The position numbers were made by a program, and so were the translations under genes. A stretch of DNA of 64,000 nucleotides from Emydura subglobosa (lineage: Eukaryota; Chordata; Testudines; Chelidae): assembly GCA_007922225.1 (NCBI GenBank), contig ML679974.1, forward strand, positions 2,035,105 to 2,099,104. The letters are read 5' to 3'. The notes below the pieces were generated by a model. The model did no database searches and was not told the origin of the DNA. It saw only the letters and a list, made by a program, of their open reading frames with translations. Below are positions 35,186 through 46,544 of the stretch, one piece after another; position 1 is the first letter of the stretch; each line of letters starts with the position of its first letter.

Positions 35186-35650
35186 AGGGATTCCCAACCC
35201 ATGGCCCGGGAGCCATAAGTAGCCCACGGGGTCTTTCAAAGTGGCCAGCAGCTCCCCTCCCGCTGCTGCAGAAGGGAGCTGCTGCCAAGAGGATGGGAGA
35301 TCAGCGCTCCCCTTCCCCTTGCTTTAGCAGGGAGCATGGCAAAGCGCTCTGCCAGGGTCCCTAGGCGCTGGGTCCCTGCTGGAGCCAATGGGAGGGGAGC
35401 ATTGATCTTCCATCTCACTGGCTGCAGAAGGGAGGCTCTGCCTAGGGACCCAGGTGGAGCGCACTGGGCTACAGGATATGTTCAATTTCCCTGCTGCAGC
35501 CAGGAAGATGGGAGATCAGCAAGGAGGCTGCCTTCTCGCTGATCTCCTTCCATCTGGCTGCAGTGAGGGGAGCTGCTGTCAGAGACTGGTGGCCCTTCGG
35601 GGTTTTAAAAAAGATATCTGTGGTCTTCAAGCCAAAAAGGTTGGCTGGGC
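35186..35650. mobile_element. Probable hAT-type non-autonomous element, right end decayed
   Basis: Left end 'cagggattcccaacccatgg' is of the hAT 'CAGGGGTTCCCAACC' type. The GC-rich body ends near 'ccaaaaaggttgg'. No clear target duplication. Confidence 0.4.
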
Positions 35651-35659
35651 TAGGTAATT

Positions 35660-37440
35660 TGCATCAACAGACACCACTGGTTGTCAGGTTGGTTTTTTTT
35701 TTTTTTTTGATTTTTGAAAAATAAAATAAACCATTTTCTAGCCCCTTTCCGTGCTTTCAATTGTGAGGACTGGAACCATGCTAACCATGGCTTGTTTTGT
35801 TTCTTTGACAAAATAAAAGTTTTTACATGGTACAACAAGGTTGGGCTGGCCTTTTCCCACAACATTCACTGGGCTCATTTAAAAATGTCAAGTACAGTCT
35901 TTACCTTATTTGCTCTTTGTTTGCTTGTTTTGTTTGCTTTTAAAGCACAATGTGAGCTGAAAAAGAAAACACAACCTATCGTGGCTCCTTTTTGGAGCCC
36001 TTGCAGGATTTTAATTAAGTAGCAATTTGGTTTATATTTCTTTTGCCCCTTCTATAAGGAAAATGCACATTTCTTTCATAGTTTAACTTTTATAACATTA
36101 TATTAACCATATTAGTTTTTACATAAGGTGTAACTGTTTATTTTGAGCTTACAGAGTTTTCATGTACCCTTATCAAAGTGAGTCTGATTATTCAGAGCCA
36201 CCATAAGGCTCAGTGTTTCTAACATTGCTTTTCTGTGCACCTTACCCCTGCTGTTGCTTCAGGGGGATGCTGTCTGTTTAATTCCTTATTCTTTTACTGC
36301 AGCTCTTATCTTCTATTTTGTTACCCAAAAAAAGGATCCAGAATCTTTTTTTTTTTTTCATTCTTCTGGTTCTGCTGCCCCTGCCATACCCGCTGCCACA
36401 TTCTCTGGTCCTTACTTACAAAGATATTAAACTTACAAAGCATTGAGAAACCTTAAGGGTTAAATGCTAAGTAACAAAGTCAAACAACACTGGGTGGCAA
36501 AAGGTGTCTGTCTGTTTTGCAACTTTGAATGAAAGATTCAAATGGATTTTTAGTGGCATTTTAAAAACAAAACAAAGCCAATTTATGGTAAATCTACAAA
36601 ACAGGGTTTTACAAACCAGAAATGTTGGGTTAGGTCCTTAAAACCTTACATATTTACACACTACGCACACACAAATTCTCTTTTTCCTAACATCCCTTGC
36701 ACTGCTTTAATTATTTTTACACAGCTGTGCACAAATTACATTTCCTTTTATACATTTGGAGGCAGTTAAGTTCCAATGGAAACCCTTTATGTTCTTTTAG
36801 TGATTTTGATTAAATCGTCCATATTCAAATGATTTAAATCAGATTGTTTCTCTGCCTGCAGCAGTTACTTACAATGATTATTTACAAAACATTCCTTTGG
36901 GGAAAGGGACCATTTTTCTTTCAGGATGGCCACAAAGAAACCAAGAATTCTTTTTCTATAACACTTTACGCACCATTTACCATCTAATTCCCTGCAACCT
37001 CTGTAGTTTTAACTTCTCACTCTCTTTCCTTAAATCATTTGCTTATCTTCCAAAATGACACCTCCGTCATCCCAGATATCACCATTCCAAGTATTACCCA
37101 GGGATCTGAATTTCCCAGGCCTGGGTTTACACCTCCCCTTTCTCCTGCCACTATGCCCCTCTGGGCTCCCAGCATGTTTTCTTTTTTTCCCAAACTCTGT
37201 ACTACATGATTCCAGCTTTACTGGGCCTGATCCTGCTCTTTCTTTGCAGAACTATTCCTTCTCATGGATGCAGGCCTTGTTCCACTATCCATTTAGCAAG
37301 AAGGGTGGGCTCCTCAACTAGCCCTGACCCCTCCTGGTCCCTTTTCTTTATTTTCTTTCTCTCTTGTTGCTCTGGAGGTGGTCATTCTGCCAGGTAAGCA
37401 GTGATTCTTTCTGACAGAAGGCACAAGTATTCTGCTATTA
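35660..37440. other. AT-rich intergenic, nothing recognised
   Basis: Homopolymer T runs near 35693 and 36346. No coding signal. It may belong to the possible retroviral remnant that follows, but I see no direct evidence. Confidence 0.35.
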
Positions 37441-37446
37441 TTTACT

Positions 37447-38136
37447 GTGTTAGACTCCGTCAGTTCAGTCCAAATGACCTTAGGTTGCCCGTGCATTCTC
37501 CACCAATCTGTAAACTACCTGAAGTTTAAATCACAGTTCTATGAGAATGTAACACCTGTAACCTTAGGCATGAATATGCCCATAAGAAAATTGTTGGTCC
37601 ATCATATGTTATATTCACATTTACAATATGTTACACAGACAGAAGAGCAAATACATATTGAAGCACAACATGATAACACAGAAATCACTCTAGTGCTGAA
37701 AACTATTGCAAATGCAGGACAACAGTCATGGTGAAAAACACTATTAGGGTGAAAAGTTCCAGAGGGGTAGCTGTGTTATTCTGTATACAGCAAACACAAC
37801 AAGAGTCCTTTAGCACTTTAAAGACTAACAAATTTAAATTCTGCAGGCATAAGCTTTCGTGGACTGTAACCCTGCAGAATTTAAATTTGTTAGCCTTTAA
37901 AGTGCTACAGGACTCTCACTATTAGGGTGGTCACTTCTGTAACTGGTATCCTAAATATAACGGTTACACCTCATTGTGGTGATCACTGGAATCCAATTGC
38001 TTTATTAATAAGCATAATAGCTTTGGCTTGCTGGATGAAGAGAAGTGTTCGGAGAATGCAAGAAGCTGACGTACAAAGTCAAGTAAGGTCCTTGTTAATT
38101 ATATCCAGGAGGCAAGCCCAAGCTCAGCAGGTCTGA
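37447..38136 (+). pseudogene. Possible endogenous-retrovirus envelope (transmembrane-subunit) remnant, broken
   Basis: Two open fragments, about 37447-37734 and 37927-38136, lie in different frames. The first has an extracellular-protein look with N-glycosylation sequons (such as NVT). The second has one more sequon (NIT), a short hydrophobic stretch (IALLISIIALACW) and then basic residues, as at the membrane anchor of a retroviral envelope. A frameshift and a fold-back insertion (37752-37916) break it. An LTR-like block follows. I recognised no gag or pol. It may instead be unrelated non-coding DNA. Confidence 0.35.
37752..37916. mobile_element. Fold-back element with perfect 13-bp target duplication
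   Basis: CACTATTAGGGTG is exactly duplicated at 37739-37751 and 37917-37929. Inside, a head 'agaggggtagctgtgttatt' is followed by arms of about 45 nt ('gagtcctttagcactttaaa' onward, against 'cctgcagaatttaaatttgt' onward) around a short loop with 'ataagctttcgtgg'. No ORF. Confidence 0.85.
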
Positions 38137-38139
38137 GTA

Positions 38140-39300
38140 CTGGACTTCTATCACAGTAAAGTCAGCTTTGGTTAAAGCGTCATTAAGGAGTGGCCTGTCA
38201 GGTCTGAGGCCTTGTTCTTTGGCTGAGCAGCAGTAGCCATATTAGGAGAGACAGCATCCATGAGCTAAGTAGCAGGTAGTCACATCCTATATTCCAGATA
38301 AATTACATCAAACCATGTAATATCGGGCTGTTAAGAAGGTGTTCCTGTCCTTCATAGTACCTGCCACCACCAGATAAAGAAACAGATCTTAAATGTTCAA
38401 AGAAAATTTTGCTAGCATTCTGTCTGTCAAGAAATCAATCATCAACAGTTGTGGTTGTAAAATCTACACATCTGATTGTTTTGTCTTTATGGTACCCACT
38501 TCTCTATTGTTTATCTGGATTATTTCTGTCTGGTTGGTTCTTTGATTGTTTCTGTCTGTTGCATAACTAAGTGTGCAATATTTAAATCAACTATGGTGGT
38601 GGGATATGATTGGTCAAAGAACTGTTTCATAGAGGGCTAGGATTGGTGTTTTGTAGTACTTTAGTTTGAAATGATTGGTGAAGGTACAGCTAAGCAGGAT
38701 CCAAGTTTTAACTGTATGAACTGAGGTCCAAAAGGAAGTTCTTTGGAACCTAACTCCAGGACACAGCCTAAAATCAGAGCTGCCAGATCTCAACACCCTG
38801 CCAACCAGATCATACAGCTGGAGCCCCCAGATGATCTAATCCTGAATGGCCACCAGGCGAAGTTTGTCTGCCTTATTGAAGTGGTGAGCATTGTATGTTC
38901 AGCGTGTCTACTCTGTTTTGGTAATTGTTAATAAATAGGGAATAAGGATAGTACTGTGTAAGATTCCTTCACTGGTAAAAAGTCCTATTATGTGATTTTT
39001 TTAAGATTACTTAAATTACCAGGTTATGCCCGGAGCCCTGCGGATTGGGAAAGGGTGGGTACTTCCATTAACCAGGTGACCCTGGAGCCCTACAGATTGG
39101 GAATGCATGGAGATACCTTAACTAGGCTATGCCTTGAGCCCTACGGATTGGGGTAAAGGTGGGGTGCCCTAGTGCACGGGTAACAACTTCTCTCTGCCTG
39201 GCAGGGAGTTAGGGCCTAAACCACAGCCCATTGGCAGCCGTGGGAGTCCTCCCTTTAGATGCAGTGGTACTGGGTATAGGATGGTATTCTCAGTGATATT
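38140..39300 (+). mobile_element. LTR-like block
   Basis: Three ATTGG (inverted CCAAT) motifs occur at 38609, 38642 and 38674 with a spacing of 32-33 bp. AATAAA lies at 38930-38935, followed by a short 51-bp tandem repeat. This layout suggests the U3-R region of an LTR. Exact ends are not determined. Confidence 0.4.
39016..39170 (+). repeat. Three-copy degenerate tandem repeat, 51-52 bp unit
   Basis: The core 'ggagccct-ac/gc-gattggg' recurs with GGAGCCCT or TGAGCCCT at 39032, 39084 and 39135. Each unit starts with an 'accagg' or 'actagg'-like motif. Confidence 0.7.
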
Positions 39301-40019
39301 ACGGAGCAATGCCAATCTCTCCATAGCTAAGGGTAGAGCGAGTCCCCTGCTAAAGGCTTATTTTGCACATATGGTCTGTAGGCCAGGGGAGATTTTTTTA
39401 AATAGAAACTTCAAATTGGTTTAATTCAAGAGACTTGGATGAGCTCTTGTGCAGAGAGGACTGTGCTGGTGAAGATGAGTTACTGGTTTTAGAGATGCTC
39501 ATTTCAGATTCAGGTTCCTTCAGCAGGGTGTGTAGTGTTTGCCAACAGAGTTGAACTTTACAAAGGTCACCAAAGATTTACAGAGCTTGTATGGACCCCT
39601 GGGTTAAAGACCCAATGGTTGTTGGAGAAATAGTGTTAGAATTAAGGGTTTTGAACCTTAGCTATGCATGTCCAGACTTCAAAACATTTTTTTAACTTTA
39701 ACCTTCAATTAGTAGCCCCTGTCTTTCAGATGTTGATTTTTATAATTAGAATGTTCTAATGACTCTTTTCTTTAAGTAGATTATCTGACCTTCATCTTAA
39801 TGATTTCTTGTCTGAAAATTTCCTAAACTTGGGATAAATGTATCAAGGAAAACTTATGGGACCCTGCAATGCACAATTATTTACATTAGGTAAATTAGAC
39901 AGCAGTTGGATCCTATGCGCTTCTTAGTCTTTCAAACCAGCCTGTTTGGCTAGCGAAATTAAGTCCTTAAAATTTTTGAACAAGTCTAGTTTCTAGGTCA
40001 AGTTGGTCTTGGTATTGCT
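39301..40019. other. Intergenic, nothing recognised
   Basis: No coding signal or named repeat. Confidence 0.35.
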
Positions 40020-40140
40020 GTTCCAAATCTAAGATTGTCGGCTCTTTGGAGCAGGGACTGTCTTTTCTGTGTTTGCGCAGCACCTATCACAACAGGTCCA
40101 TGACTGGGGCTTTTGGGTGGTGTGATAATATAACTAATAA
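40020..40140 (+). mobile_element. L2-like LINE 3' tail
   Basis: 'ctctttggagcagggactgt' followed by 'cagcacctatcacaacaggt' and AT-rich end, as in the tail at 3690-3790. Confidence 0.65.
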
Positions 40141-41384
40141 ATGACCAATAGTAACATTAATACAAGTGTTAGAAAAACCTGAAAGAGCTTTATGATGCAA
40201 CACCTTGTGCAGCTAGTATGTGCAGCTAGTCTTACAGGGCACCATCCTGGAGAGTCCTGAATGCCTTCTGCAAAATCCTGGGCGTCAGCGATCCTCATTG
40301 ACTTCAGAGGATCAGGCCTTTAGTTAAGACCAGGCTCAGTCCCATCTTTTCCAGAGGTAACAAAGTGCACATAGCGTAGGCTGACGTGTCTCTCCCACAT
40401 TCCCACTTGCCTGGCAGCCCTGCTGACTGGTCCAATCACAGCTCTTTGTCAGCACTTCAGGCTACCACATTGATTCTGTTTCCTCCATAGGGACTGCCAG
40501 TTTGACTGTTAGCCTCTGTTCCTTTTGTGGAGACCAGGGGTGACCCCAAGTGGCTAAAAATTATAATTATGGCCTTAAAAAAATCTCCCCTTTGGGTCAT
40601 GCATACTGAGCTGAAACCCCATGACCGCATGAGAATCCCAGACATTGATGTATTCCCCAGGTCATCCGTGAAACTGCTTCCAGACCAGATATTAAGGATT
40701 AAGACTGTTTCCTGGATACCTGGGTGAGTATACATGAGACATCAGAAACTGAGATCCCTTCAGCATGTTGGTTGGTTTGGAATTGTTGAGCAATCCAGTG
40801 TACATATTGCAAACTGGTTAGAGTTCAGGCCACTCCTGCCTGAGGACCTTGGGAGTTTCCCCAGGTCACAGCCAGCGGCTTTATCAGTACACTTTGGAAA
40901 TGAGGACCCCCTCCCCCAGACTTTAATCACAATCTCATGCTAGCACCCTTCTCTGTCATTGGGCGTCCTGTGAGACAGTAATCTTGGGTCTTTCAGAAAT
41001 TCTCAATAACAGGTGGCAGTTCTGATTCTTTCAAATAAAGCCAAGTTGGCAGTGAAAATAAAGAGAAAATTGAAACTGACAAAAGTGAAGCAGAATCAAC
41101 ATTCCAGAGACTATGCAAAGGCCGGTGGAATGCTGTCATTACCACCTAGTGATTAGGCAGGATTCAAAGTCTGACATCTAAGCACAGACCGCTTTGCTCT
41201 TTCCAGCAGCATGGCGGAAACTTCATCCTATTATGCCTGCACCCTTCAGCAGATTCAGTGATGCGCCCTTTGGCTTGTGTCTGCTTCTTAGAACTCACGT
41301 CATGCTGCTGTCAAAAAGCCTTATTAATATGCCAGCCCTCAAGACAGAACATCCTAAATCAATGGCTATTAAACAGAATCCTAA
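40141..41384. other. Intergenic, nothing recognised
   Basis: Short ORFs only; none resembles a known protein. Confidence 0.35.
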
Positions 41385-41480
41385 AAATGTAGGGCTGGAA
41401 GGGATTACAGCTAGTCTGTCCCCCTACACCAAAGCAGGATTAAGTATACCTAGACCGTCCCTGACAGCTGTTTAAACATC
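41385..41480 (-). mobile_element. CR1 3'-end fragment
   Basis: 'tgtagggctggaagggatta' plus 'gcaggattaagtatacctag' and 'accgtccctgacagctgttt', closely parallel to 12310-12400. Confidence 0.65.
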
Positions 41481-42629
41481 TTTAAGCAATGAGTATTTAC
41501 ATTTTAAATACATTTCTCTTCCATACCCTAGGAAGTTCTCCCCAAATTGGCTCTGGCGGTAGAACGAGCCTGTGCACACTTATCTGCACATATTAAAGTG
41601 TCCTTTTGAGCTCACAGTAGAGTTTGAGGCCCACGCACACCCTTTTTATGCATAAACAAAATTTAGCACTATCAGAAGATACTCTCCCTCTTGCAGGAAT
41701 CATCTGAGCAAACAACCTGCCCCTGGAATATATTTGGGAATGGCATTGTCTCATCTCCTTGTTTCTCCAGCTTATGACCATGCTATGAAAATGAACCATT
41801 CCTGACAACAGCTGGGATCAGTAGTGGGTTAAAACCCAGCAAAAGTCCTGAGGGGTCAGTGATGGGTGCAGCTGGACTGTTAGGGCAGGGATAACCTGTG
41901 TTCCACACCCTTTCAGAAACTGGCCCAGATGTGCTCTGAGCAATTCTTAACTGAGGATTTCCAACCCGGGGCTGAGCATGGGTTTTCATTGGCTGAACTT
42001 GCAGCTCTCTTCAGGGCTAGCTGCTGTCACCCATTGGCAGCAAGGGTAGTTTCTGTAGAGTAGATGAGGACTGTAACATCATTGTTAGCGACTGTGGTGC
42101 TGACTGCAGTGTAAAACCTTCACTAAATTAGACCACTGACCAGCCTGAGATGATACACACACACAATTCAGTTCCTTATCATTGATCTGTGTGCAGTGTG
42201 ATTCACCAGGCAGCAGATCACATCAGTGCCCTGCCTAAATACAAACCTTGATAAGGAACTTGTCTTTCTCCACAGTGTGGTTGGGAGTGTGACCCAACAG
42301 GCAAGTGGACAAGCAAGAACTATATATTAAAGAATTCTTGACCGCAATAAGGAGCCATCTCAAGCTGGGGACCATCAATTAAGGGGCAAGAAGAACATAT
42401 GAGGCACTGAGGAGTTAGCCGGTAGAATATTTGGGACACTTGCTTAAACTGAAGGGAAATATGGATGATGTCCCCAAATGTTTCCAGCTTTTAATTTATC
42501 TGTTTGAAGCATTTGAGGCCTGATCCAACTCTCACTGATATCAATGGAAAGACTGAAGATAGCAAAAGGGCTCACTTTCTAATGTCATCATCATAATCAC
42601 TGGAGAGGAGGGAGCCGGAGACGAGCAGT
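41481..42629. other. Intergenic, nothing recognised
   Basis: No gene or named repeat. Confidence 0.35.
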
Positions 42630-42730
42630 TAGAAGTGAGAGTCAGGACACTGGGTTCTGTTCTAGACTACCACTGACTCACTGTGTGACCACAGGTAAAG
42701 GGGACACTGTCAGGATAAAAATAACATTGA
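42630..42730 (+). mobile_element. MIR-like fragment
   Basis: 'tagactaccactgactcact' then 'gtgtgaccacaggtaaag' resembles the MIR core. Short and decayed. Confidence 0.4.
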
Positions 42731-43497
42731 AAAAATAAGAATAAATTGCAGTGCCAGGTTACAGATACCACGTAGTGGCCATGATTTTCAAATGTGTGCC
42801 ATTTTTCCAAAGGACCTAAGATTCTAGGAGAGATGAAGTTAGAGGTTCCAGAAACACATATTTACCTCTGATCCAATATCAAAGGAAGAGTTAACATTCA
42901 GTTTAATTATTTCAGTTTATTAGCAGGCATAGCGTGCTGCAGGCATTTACATGATATAAAGCATATGAAGATTATCAGCTCTTTGATCTGTGTTTGTATA
43001 GTGCTAGTGCAACTATGGAGTATGACTGGAGGTCTTAGGGTGGCACTACCACAATACTAACGACAACTGGCCAAGTGAAGCCAGGTCCCACACTCAACCT
43101 GTTGGCATTTCTCTGTTTGGGTGTAAAGTGATCACCTTTGAAACTGTGTCTGATCAAAATTTTCAGGGAATATGCAAGGCATCAGTGGGCAGGACTCTAT
43201 TGATTCTGGTGAAAATCAGAAACACCGGAAAAGCCGTTTGCAATTAAAAAGTTGCTCCTGGCTCTGCCTACTGAGAGCCACCTAACAGCTGGATGCTCAG
43301 CCAGCAGGGGGAGCCAGAGCAAGAGGGGTATAAAGGAGGCTGCATTCCTTCCTCCCTCCATCTTAGCGTGCTGCCTCCACCATAGCCTGCTCTACGGTGG
43401 GGAGGCAAAGAGAAAGAGAGAGGGCACCAGCCATCTGCCCATCCCTTCCAATCCATAGGGGAAGAAAGGCACTTTGGAGGGAGGAGAAAAATGAGAC
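42731..43497. other. Intergenic; contains a TATAAA motif
   Basis: 'gggtataaaggaggctgcat' near 43325 is followed by a CT-rich then GA-rich stretch. It may be an old LTR promoter, but no LTR borders were found. Confidence 0.3.
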
Positions 43498-43690
43498 ACA
43501 AACAGAGCCTTGCATATGAGGGACCCTAGTATTGGGGGGGAGCAGGGGAAGGACCGGGGAACACACAGACCCCTGGCATGGGAAAGAAGGGGGAAATCTG
43601 AGACAATGGTATGGGGCAAGGGATATACAGAGAGCCCCTTGCATGTGAGAGGGAGTGGAGGTGGTTCCCTGAAACAGAGAGAGATGGGAG
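43498..43690. repeat. Degenerate minisatellite, about 63-bp unit, three copies
   Basis: Units share a 'acag-agcc-ttgcat-tgag' core near 43503, 43566 and 43628, each followed by G-rich DNA. Overlapping ORFs on both strands here are compositional. Confidence 0.5.
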
Positions 43691-44284
43691 GATGCCATAG
43701 GGGCTGGTGGGGTGGGATGGAGGAATGCAAGGAACCCTAGGGGTGTGCAATGCGCTTGGCCTACCAGAGCAATGAAGTATGCGTTGCCCTCGTATTCCCC
43801 TATCAAAAAAGCTTTTAAAAAGAAATTCCTCTGAACGGCCAGTGCAGCCTCAAGCTAAATCCCCTCCTGACGGCCACCCCACGTAGCCCCGGCTTTCTAG
43901 TAATGCAAAATTACCAAACACGTTCAATGCTCAGCACATCCATGGCTGATCTCGGCAGGTGCTGAGCAGCTATAGATGGGTAGGTAGAGAAAAGTTCTCA
44001 CACGAGTGACTGCAGCCCTTTATTTGCATTTGCAAACTGACTGGCACAACAGCACTGATCTCTGAGGAGGTACGAAATTAAAGCCTATTGATTTGTCATG
44101 TGGCTTTTGGCCGATCCTTGTATTGATGGAACAAAAATACCTGCCTCTAAGGAGTTGATTGCAAAGGGCTTTGAGCTGAGGGCAGGGGCCGTTCCAGATC
44201 CTGGTAACGTGACTGAATTTGTAAAGGCAAAGGTAGCTTGTCCCTATTCTAGTCTGCTGAGCTGAGAAAATTGAACAGAGATGT
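43691..44284. other. Intergenic, nothing recognised
   Basis: No gene or named repeat. Confidence 0.35.
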
Positions 44285-44430
44285 TTTACAAATTAGTATT
44301 ATTATTGTGGGAGTGCCTGAAGGCGTCACTCAGGAATGAGGGCCCCGTTGTGCTAGGTGCTGCAGGCACATATAATGCAAAGACAGTTCCTGCCCCAAAG
44401 AGTTTACAATCTAAGCATAAGGCAAGAGAG
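44285..44430 (-). mobile_element. L2-like LINE 3' tail, reverse orientation
   Basis: 'cccgttgtgctaggtgctgc' and 'ctgccccaaagagtttacaa' are the reverse complement of the tail type at 3690 and 40020. Confidence 0.65.
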
Positions 44431-44485
44431 GCCATAATAATAAACAGACAGGGGGAGAGAACAAGGTAACATTGAGATGATTATG

Positions 44486-44537
44486 ATTAGCATAATAAGC
44501 ATAATTAGAAAACTAAGTATAATTAGCATAATAAGCA
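44486..44537 (+). repeat. Direct repeat of a 16-mer
   Basis: ATTAGCATAATAAGCA occurs at 44486-44501 and 44522-44537 in an AT-rich tract. Confidence 0.8.
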
Positions 44538-45164
44538 ATGGTGAACTGCTTCTGTAGCTATCTCCTCCATTGCCAGCATTTCCTTTTCCTGACTGTTCAA
44601 CTGAATGCACTGCCATGCATTACGATTTGGTGTATTTGCATTTGCAGTTCCCAAGTGTATGCTTGAGCTCCCTAAAACACAATAAAGATTAACCAGCCCC
44701 ATCCCCGCCCCCAAAAGTCAGCAGTGTTTGGACACCTCTTTCAAGAGCTGGTTGTGAACTCTTTGCATTACACTGCTCTGAGACTCGCCAGCATCAAATG
44801 CTGCCACACTCCTGAGCAGGCTTTCTATGGCACATCTCATTCAGCTCCAGTTAATGCTTACCGTGATTAAAACACACATGCCCAGAGTAAATGCACTGAG
44901 ATGTTCAGCAGCAAGTACAATGGCTGTCAAGAAAAAGAGTCTTGTATTTTTAAGTTCTGTCACTAATTCTGACTGCATCAAAATCAAGGAGGGAAGCCAA
45001 GAAGGACTCGAGCTATGATGTGGCGATGCTAGTTCATGACATCTTTTAGGGATTGTTCCCCTTATCTGTCAACTAGAACACTGGTTGCAACAGGCACTCA
45101 TGGTGCATTCAAGGGAGTAAGTCATGTCCACTGCAGCTGGGCAATCTAGTTTCCCAGTGGGCAG

Positions 45165-45255
45165 AGGAATCCTATTATTTATTATATGTTAAGCACACAC
45201 AATGTGCTCAGTGCTGTACAGGACACAAATATAAAGACAACACATTCCCCTTGCC
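45165..45255 (-). mobile_element. L2/MIR-like 3' fragment
   Basis: 'ttatttattatatgttaagc' followed by 'gctcagtgctgtacaggaca' resembles L2-type tails in reverse. Confidence 0.45.
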
Positions 45256-45352
45256 TGCAGGACTTTGGGTCTGAGAGGACCTTCCCATTTAGCTGGCCCT
45301 AGGTTATTAAGGATTCAGTGGGCATATCTATCTGACATAAAACACCCCCAGC

Positions 45353-45575
45353 ACAGCTGCAGCTGGCTCAGGTTGGCTGACTCAGACTCACGGGGCTCGA
45401 GCTGCAGGGCTAAAAATCACCATGTAGATGTTTGGACTCGGGCTGGAGCCTGAGACCCTGCAAGGGGGGAGGGTTTCAGAACCAAGGCTCCAACCCACAC
45501 CCGAACCCCTACACTGGCATTTTTAGCTCCACAGTCCAAGCCTGGAGAGCCTGAGCCAGCTAACCTCACCAGACA
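45353..45575. repeat. Large imperfect inverted repeat
   Basis: Left arm 'cagctggctcagg', 'gggctaaaaatcaccatgta' and 'ctcgggctggagcc' pairs with right arm 'ggctccaacc', 'ctacactggcatttttagct' and 'gcctgagccagctaac'. Probably a miniature DNA element. Confidence 0.65.
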
Positions 45576-46540
45576 CAGGTCATTTCTTGCAGTGGTAGAC
45601 ATACCTAGTGTGCCATGTGTCAGGCTCCATCCAGCTCCCTCCTGGCTTGATCCTCCCAGCCCTAAACTCCCTCACTTGGGTCTTACCACCCACCACATCA
45701 GGTACTTGATAATCCCCTCATTTGCCCCATTAAATGGATTTACGGCTGGTTTACACCAGTCTAAACAAAAGGAGGCTCGGGCTTCGAATCATGCAACTTT
45801 TAAAATGGGCTTGGCCAGTCAAAGAATAATCAGGGCTCAGGTGCAAAAGGCAGCAGGGCCTGCGGGAGGATGGCCCCCTTGGGTCATAGGCGCATTGTGA
45901 CAGCAGGATCCCCAGAAAATACTCAGCTAGAGGCAACAGTCCTCTTGTCCATATGCACAGTGAAGTCTAGGGGGCTCCACATGCCAGAACAAATGTGGCC
46001 TGGAATTGCTGTGCCCTCCATGGTGCAGCAATCCTAATAGTTCAGCTGGGACGTGCCAGAACAAAGCTCAGACACAGACGAGCCTCAGAAACAGGAGAAG
46101 TTATTGAGCAAGTATCCCTCCGTGACAAATACTCCCAACCTCCCTCCGGCCCCTCCTATATACTATCCAACCCAGCCTCCATTGGGCCTGCCTGGCCTCC
46201 AGAAGCACCTACGCCCTCCTTGGCCGGCCGCCTGTCTCAGAATGTCCATGATTGCGCTGATTTTGGAGGGGCAATCCTAGGCCCTGCGGAGCATTGTACT
46301 GCAACGTCCTGGCAGCTTGTTTTTGGTTATGTTACTTTGATGCCCCTCATATCACACTGGATTGTTGTGCCAGGTTGACACCACCTCCTCACGAGGCAGC
46401 AGAGCTCACCCAGCACACAAACTCAGAAAAGGGACAAATGTAGCCCAGCTCCCTCCACCACCTCCACTGTAACCTCAGAGCCCTCTGGCCCCAGGCCACC
46501 CTGCCCCAGATCCTCTGAGGAGCTGGCAGGCCCCTACTGC
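45576..46540. other. Intergenic, nothing recognised
   Basis: No gene or named repeat. Confidence 0.35.
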
Positions 46541-46544
46541 CACT

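Noticed and set aside
35660..37440. Extending the possible retrovirus to include gag and pol
   Set aside because: No protease, reverse-transcriptase or integrase motif was readable in any frame upstream of the env-like fragments.
43363..43806. 147-aa minus-strand ORF with HTP/LPPN-rich repeats
   Set aside because: Produced by the degenerate purine-rich minisatellite. Three frames are open at once, which points to composition rather than coding.
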